Below the pieces are notes generated by a model, which saw nothing but the letters and a program-made list of their open reading frames with translations, was not told where the DNA came from and made no database searches. Positions 63,084-64,000 of a DNA stretch of 64,000 bases are shown in pieces. Origin of the DNA: Flavimaribacter sediminis (GTDB lineage: Bacteria; Pseudomonadota; Alphaproteobacteria; Rhizobiales; Rhizobiaceae); contig NZ_JAICBX010000004.1 in assembly GCF_019492055.1 (NCBI RefSeq), positions 186,001 to 250,000 of the forward strand. The letters run 5' to 3'. Position 1 is the first letter of the stretch. Each line of letters begins with the position of its first letter. The translations under genes were made by a program, and so were the position numbers.

Positions 63084-63407
63084 TCACACAAGGCTGAAAA
63101 CAAAAAGCGCCCACAGCACGCACACACCAAGCGGCCACCACAGGGGCGCGCCGAAGAAATAGAGCCAGCCGATAAAGATGAAGGCGCAGCCGATCAGTGT
63201 GATGAACAGCCGGTCGCCGCGGGTCGTCTCCAGCGCGAAGACGCCGCGCCGCGGATTGCCGCCGGGGCTGAAATATTCCCAGGCGCCCATCAGGGCGATG
63301 CAACCGAAAACAAACAGGAAGAAGGCGATTGTGGCGCGGGTCCAGGCCATCCACGTGCCGAGCGGTTCGGTCCACCACTGAACGCTGAACATGACGGCGT
63401 CTTCCAT
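63084..63407 (-). CDS. glpU: DUF2160 small membrane protein of a glycerol-type ABC transporter (GlpU-like)
   Basis: A 107-residue protein with three membrane segments (about 26-44, 67-84 and 89-105) and the conserved cytoplasmic loop GAWEYFSPGGNPRRGVFALE. In Rhizobiales this family lies between glpQ and glpV of the glycerol ABC transporter operon, and here it follows a glpQ-like permease by nine bases. Its precise role is unknown. GGAGCC lies before the ATG. Confidence 0.8.
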   Translation of the reverse strand: MEDAVMFSVQWWTEPLGTWMAWTRATIAFFLFVFGCIALMGAWEYFSPGGNPRRGVFALETTRGDRLFITLIGCAFIFIGWLYFFGAPLWWPLGVCVLWALFVFSLV

Positions 63408-63416
63408 GACGGCTCC

Positions 63417-64000
63417 TTACACCCGGCCGAGGGCAAAGCCCTTGGCGATATAGTTGCGTACGAAATAGATGACGATGGCGCCCGGAATGATCGTCAGCGT
63501 TCCGGCCGCCGCGAGCAGCCCCAGCTCATAGCCGGATGAGGAGGCCGTCTTCGTCATGGTCGCCGCGATCGGCTTGGCGGCGACGGCGGTCAGCGTCTTG
63601 GCGAGCAGCAGCTCCACCCAGGAAAACATGAAGCAGAAGAAGGCGGCGACGCCGATCCCGGACGCGATCGTCGGAATGAAGATCCGCACGAAGAAACGCG
63701 GAAACGAGTAGCCGTCCACATAGGCCGTGTCGTCGAGCTGTTTCGGCACGCCGGACATGAAACCTTCTAGGATCCACACGGCCAGCGGAATGTTGAAAAG
63801 CGTGTGGGCGAGCGCAACAGCGAGATGCGTGTCGAACAGACCCACGGCCGAATAGAGCTGGAAGAAGGGCAGGGCGAACACCGCCGCCGGCGCCATCCGG
63901 TTTGTCAGAAGCCAGAAGAAAAGGTGCTTGTCGCCAAGGAACCGATAGCGCGAGAAGGCGTAGGCCGCGGGCAGGGCTGCGCCGACCGACAGCACCGTGT
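63417..64000 (-). CDS. glpQ: Glycerol-type ABC transporter permease (GlpQ-like), N-terminus beyond window
   Basis: The C-terminal 194 residues of a MalG-type permease. It has several membrane helices, the EAA loop (DDTAYVDGYSFPRFFVRIFIP) and the segment MTKTASSSGYELGLLAAAGT. It is carbohydrate uptake transporter family 1; the glycerol assignment rests on the adjacent DUF2160 gene. The gene runs off the right edge, with other subunits expected beyond. Confidence 0.8.
   Translation of the reverse strand, partial: TVLSVGAALPAAYAFSRYRFLGDKHLFFWLLTNRMAPAAVFALPFFQLYSAVGLFDTHLAVALAHTLFNIPLAVWILEGFMSGVPKQLDDTAYVDGYSFPRFFVRIFIPTIASGIGVAAFFCFMFSWVELLLAKTLTAVAAKPIAATMTKTASSSGYELGLLAAAGTLTIIPGAIVIYFVRNYIAKGFALGRV

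Overview
The window looks like a chromosome segment of an alphaproteobacterium of the order Hyphomicrobiales (Rhizobiales). This rests on gene content read from translations: the run degP - OmpR-type regulator - sensor kinase - glnE with a PleC-like kinase and pepN nearby, a DUF930 TonB-like protein, Rhizobiales-type porins, a GGAAC-N16-CGTT (EcfG-type) promoter and the start of a glp-type glycerol ABC transporter operon. The DNA is GC-rich, with several visibly AT-richer patches holding accessory genes. No database search was possible; all family names come from motif recognition.

Layout. 0.2-7.3 kb: a probable catabolic cluster on the minus strand (DMFase-like hydrolase, NitT/TauT-type ABC transporter, HisD paralogue) divergent from an AT-rich LuxR-type regulator, with a 16-bp palindrome between them. 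7.3-15.4 kb: an MDR reductase, then the core block degP, response regulator, sensor kinase and glnE. 15.4-18.5 kb: an accessory patch with a kelch-like protein, KptA, a frameshifted PPOX-family gene and a TonB-receptor remnant. 18.6-36 kb: mostly housekeeping genes (DUF930 protein, pleC, pepN, an orphan molybdenum-hydroxylase subunit, transporters, uracil-DNA glycosylase, ETF-quinone oxidoreductase, AMP nucleosidase).

36-46.5 kb: GST, small secreted proteins, then a porin locus. Here a truncated porin is followed by two full-length porins in inverted orientation around a tyrosine recombinase gene that carries one in-frame amber codon. The porins share a 223-bp identical 5' end but differ elsewhere, which looks like gene conversion. 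rpsU, a cold-shock gene, an EAL phosphodiesterase and a flavodoxin-fold protein follow. 46.5-52.5 kb: an intact tRNA-Ser(GCU) with a duplicated 5' half 1,840 bp upstream and two prophage remnants of the same gene order (GH108 lysozyme - cargo - tail fibre), interspersed with a large MscS channel and a DUF922 protein. One cargo is a CsbD stress gene behind a near-consensus EcfG promoter.

52.5-60 kb: a LacI-type regulator divergent from a six-gene operon (oligopeptide-family ABC transporter plus an alpha/beta hydrolase), with two copies of the operator CGAAACGTTTCG in the shared promoter region. 60-64 kb: a Tat-exported metallo-beta-lactamase-fold protein, an EamA exporter, two overlapping unknown genes and, at the edge, glpQ-like permease and DUF2160 (GlpU-like) genes, without the usual glpV downstream. 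The parts that most deserve a second look are the porin/recombinase locus, the DMFase/HisD-like cluster and the twin prophage remnants.
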